The translations under genes were made by a program, and so were the position numbers. DNA of 5,583 nt from an uncultured Polyangiaceae bacterium (GTDB taxonomy: Bacteria; Myxococcota_A; Polyangia; Polyangiales; Polyangiaceae): positions 1-5,583 of the forward strand of contig CALKVR010000537.1 in NCBI GenBank assembly GCA_938004815.1, read 5' to 3'. Positions within the stretch are counted from its first letter, which is position 1; each line of letters begins with the position of its first letter. Shown piece after piece: positions 4,998 to 5,583 of the stretch. A model generated the notes under the pieces. The model saw only the letters and a list, made by a program, of their open reading frames with translations, was not told the DNA's origin and made no database searches.

Positions 4998-5583
4998 CCC
5001 GCTCGGCGCTGCGGCACCAACATCTCGAGCGCGCGGACGACGGCCTTGGCCACCGCGGTAGCGCTGGCCGGGTTCTGCCCGGTGATGAGGTGGTGGTCTT
5101 GCTCGACGTGGCTCGTGAACGGGAGGCTGCCCTTGTTGAAGTGCGCGCCCCGTCGCATCAGCTCCGCTTCGAGGCTGTAGGGGACGACGGCGTCACGGCC
5201 CACGAGCTTCTCTTCGGTCCACGAGAACCCCGTGACGTTCTTGCCGTTGATCAGGTAGGTGCCATTCGCGAGCCTCGCCTCGAGCAGACCGCACGCACCG
5301 TGGCACACGGCAGAGACGATACGCCCGGACGTGTAGAACTGGGCAACCAGCCCGGCGAGCTCGGCGCTCTCGGCGAAGTCGAAGCACGCGCCGTGACCGC
5401 CGGTGAGATAGATGGCGTCGTAGCTCGCGACCTGTGCGTCGGCGACACGCCTGGTGTCGATCAGGCGGTTCATGAACGCGCGATCCGCGTAGTAGCGGTG
5501 CACCGTCCCCGGCAGCCCGATCGTGTGCCCGAGCTCCTGCGCCATGAGGCTCTCTGGATCGATGGGGACGTAACCGCCCGCCG
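4994..5583 (-). CDS. DJ-1/PfpI family protein, Hsp31-like (partial, 5' end beyond window)
   Basis: The last 195 residues of a class I glutamine amidotransferase-like protein of the DJ-1/PfpI superfamily, nearest in pattern to Hsp31-type chaperone/glyoxalase III or deglycase proteins. Counting from the Met at 5545, the motifs are: DAIYLTGGHGACFDF (43-57), with the oxyanion-type GGHG; the nucleophile elbow VSAVCHGACGLLEA (77-90), with Cys81 as predicted catalytic residue followed by His82; GFSWTEEKLVG (106-116); and ITGQNPASATAVAKAVV (154-170), typical of the family C-terminus. The frame continues open upstream of 5545 to the window edge and reads AGGYVPIDPESL, which matches the family's GGxxPIDPxS segment. 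So the Met at 5545 is internal, and about 30-40 N-terminal residues, including the conserved Glu, lie outside. No signal peptide can be judged. The role is probably cytoplasmic protein or carbonyl-stress protection, which is family knowledge and not shown here. It converges with the lipoprotein gene, with a strong inverted repeat between. Confidence 0.9.
   Translation of the reverse strand, partial: AGGYVPIDPESLMAQELGHTIGLPGTVHRYYADRAFMNRLIDTRRVADAQVASYDAIYLTGGHGACFDFAESAELAGLVAQFYTSGRIVSAVCHGACGLLEARLANGTYLINGKNVTGFSWTEEKLVGRDAVVPYSLEAELMRRGAHFNKGSLPFTSHVEQDHHLITGQNPASATAVAKAVVRALEMLVPQRRAG

Noticed and set aside
1..5583. tRNA, rRNA, CRISPR array, insertion sequence or attachment site
   Set aside because: No cloverleaf, rRNA consensus, regular repeat-spacer pattern, transposase or flanking direct repeats were seen; composition is uniform throughout, with no sign of a recent insertion.

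Overview
GC-rich (roughly 70% by eye) bacterial DNA with G/C-ending codons, GTG starts, three lipoprotein genes and a membrane-anchored Hanks-type Ser/Thr kinase in 5.6 kb. This style fits a large-genome Myxococcota (Polyangiales/Sorangiineae or Sandaracinaceae-like). That placement is inferred from composition and gene content, not from a marker gene.

Layout. Five genes read leftwards on the minus strand. In transcription order they are a Cys-rich lipoprotein of unknown function (4097-3342), a six-TM Ser/Thr protein kinase (3261-1723), a lipoprotein with a TIGR03067-like beta domain (1643-963), an N-formylglutamate amidohydrolase family enzyme (918-76), and the first 26 codons of a gene that overlaps it by 4 nt and leaves the left edge. 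That last gene is probably the DUF1704/tyrosine-carboxypeptidase-like partner that usually accompanies this amidohydrolase. Spacings are 80, 79, 44 and -4 nt. The set could be one transcript, but every junction except the last carries an inverted repeat, so it may be several units. A sixth gene, an unrecognised lipoprotein (4192-4962, plus strand), diverges from the first across 94 bp. It converges on a DJ-1/PfpI (Hsp31-like) gene (5583-4994, minus), whose 5' end lies beyond the right edge.

How the genes may work together. The FGase/DUF1704 pair is a known conserved neighbourhood and is almost certainly one translationally coupled unit. The kinase flanked by two envelope lipoproteins could be a signalling cassette, but nothing in the sequence proves a functional link. 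The strongest regulatory signal is at 915-973. There a 9-bp perfect stem, overlapping the stop codon of the upstream lipoprotein gene, would hide the only good Shine-Dalgarno sequence. That Shine-Dalgarno faces a five-codon mini-ORF whose stop overlaps the GTG start of the amidohydrolase.

No rRNA, tRNA, CRISPR array, insertion sequence or attachment site was seen. No stretch above about 100 bp lacks a gene. I see no clearly new multi-gene system; the points worth following are the coupling hairpin and mini-ORF, the kinase-lipoprotein cassette, and the unrecognised lipoproteins.
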